Program-made: the position numbers and the translations under genes
The notes under the pieces: generated by a model
Told to the model about the DNA's origin: nothing
What the model saw: only the letters and a program-made list of their open reading frames with translations
The model's database searches: none
Shown: piece by piece, positions 21,978-22,235 of the stretch
How positions within the stretch are numbered: the first letter of the stretch is position 1
Layout of the letters: every line of letters begins with the position of its first letter
Source: Nitrososphaerota archaeon
GTDB lineage: Archaea > Thermoproteota > Nitrososphaeria > Nitrososphaerales > Nitrosopumilaceae
Direction: 5' to 3'
NCBI GenBank assembly: GCA_016871975.1
Contig: VHBM01000016.1
Span: forward strand, 1-22,235
Length of the DNA: 22,235 nucleotides

Positions 21978-22235
21978 ATGGATTTTGCAAATTTTGATAT
22001 TGATCAAATTTTTGGTATGGGTGATGATACAAATCCGTTACTGTGGTTGATCTGGATAATCCCTATTGTTGTTTTCATGTTTTATGGTCAAAGAATACAA
22101 TTACAGGTAACATCAGGTGATATCAAAAAAAATATTGAAAAGCTAAAACAACTAAAAGAAGAATCAAGAAAAGAGCTAATCGATTATATCAAAAAAGAAC
22201 TAAAACCAAAATCTGATCCAACTGAAAAGCTGGAC
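21978..22235 (+). CDS. DUF1512-like membrane protein (3' partial)
   Basis: The first 86 codons of a gene that runs off the window. The N-terminus is acidic (MDFANFDIDQIFGMGDDTNP), followed by one membrane helix at about 21-36 (LLWLIWIIPIVVFMFYGQRI) and a charged amphipathic helix, probably coiled coil (KNIEKLKQLKEESRKELIDY). The MFYGQRIQ end of the helix and this layout match what I recall of archaeal DUF1512 proteins. The rest should be a soluble cytoplasmic domain of unknown function. The start is supported by a TATA element 27 nt upstream. Confidence 0.75.
   Translation, partial: MDFANFDIDQIFGMGDDTNPLLWLIWIIPIVVFMFYGQRIQLQVTSGDIKKNIEKLKQLKEESRKELIDYIKKELKPKSDPTEKLD

Overview
The window looks like a piece of the chromosome of a low-GC ammonia-oxidising archaeon (Nitrososphaerota, formerly Thaumarchaeota), most likely Nitrosopumilaceae. 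The evidence: a secreted S-layer-type protein whose N-terminus reads like Nitrosopumilus S-layer proteins; an archaeal TATA-binding protein; a class I lysyl-tRNA synthetase; archaeal Elp3; split CofG/CofH for coenzyme F420; several archaeal domains of unknown function (DUF6659-, DUF4443- and DUF1512-like); and TATA boxes centred about 24-30 nt before start codons, as expected for leaderless transcripts. TTG starts are frequent. The genus assignment is from recalled family knowledge, not a search.

Layout. 1-1.5 kb: the 3' part of a J-domain protein, converging on a small DUF6659-like gene. 1.6-4.6 kb: a large S-layer-like gene with its own promoter and a T-rich terminator. 4.57-5.28 kb: a stretch that looks empty but holds four small candidate genes: two cysteine-rich proteins (36 and 57 aa) and two single-helix membrane proteins (48 and 32 aa). 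5.3-9.5 kb: a minus-strand operon elp3 - lysS - two-helix membrane protein - coiled-coil protein. 9.6-12.0 kb: a CPA2 cation/proton antiporter and purM. 12.0-13.1 kb: a winged-helix regulator followed by a PAC2 protein, with an inverted repeat between TATA box and start codon. 13.1-18.1 kb: a tightly packed operon htrA - cofG - cofH - tldE. 18.2-19.8 kb: an SRPBCC protein coupled to a membrane family 2 glycosyltransferase. 19.8-22.2 kb: a wHTH/DUF4443-like gene divergent from a small helical protein, a small tRNA-binding (MetRS C-terminal-like) protein, TBP, and the start of a DUF1512-like membrane protein.

How the genes relate. Elp3 modifies wobble uridine 34 and LysRS charges tRNA-Lys, so their operon is a plausible tRNA-function unit. 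CofG and CofH together build the Fo chromophore of F420; HtrA and TldE in the same transcript suggest a link to quality control or peptide processing that the sequence does not explain. Most other genes are housekeeping. No tRNA, rRNA, CRISPR array, insertion sequence or prophage was recognised. The least explained parts are the small-gene cluster, the J-domain protein with HSD in place of HPD, the coiled-coil/membrane pair behind lysS, and two palindromic promoter elements.
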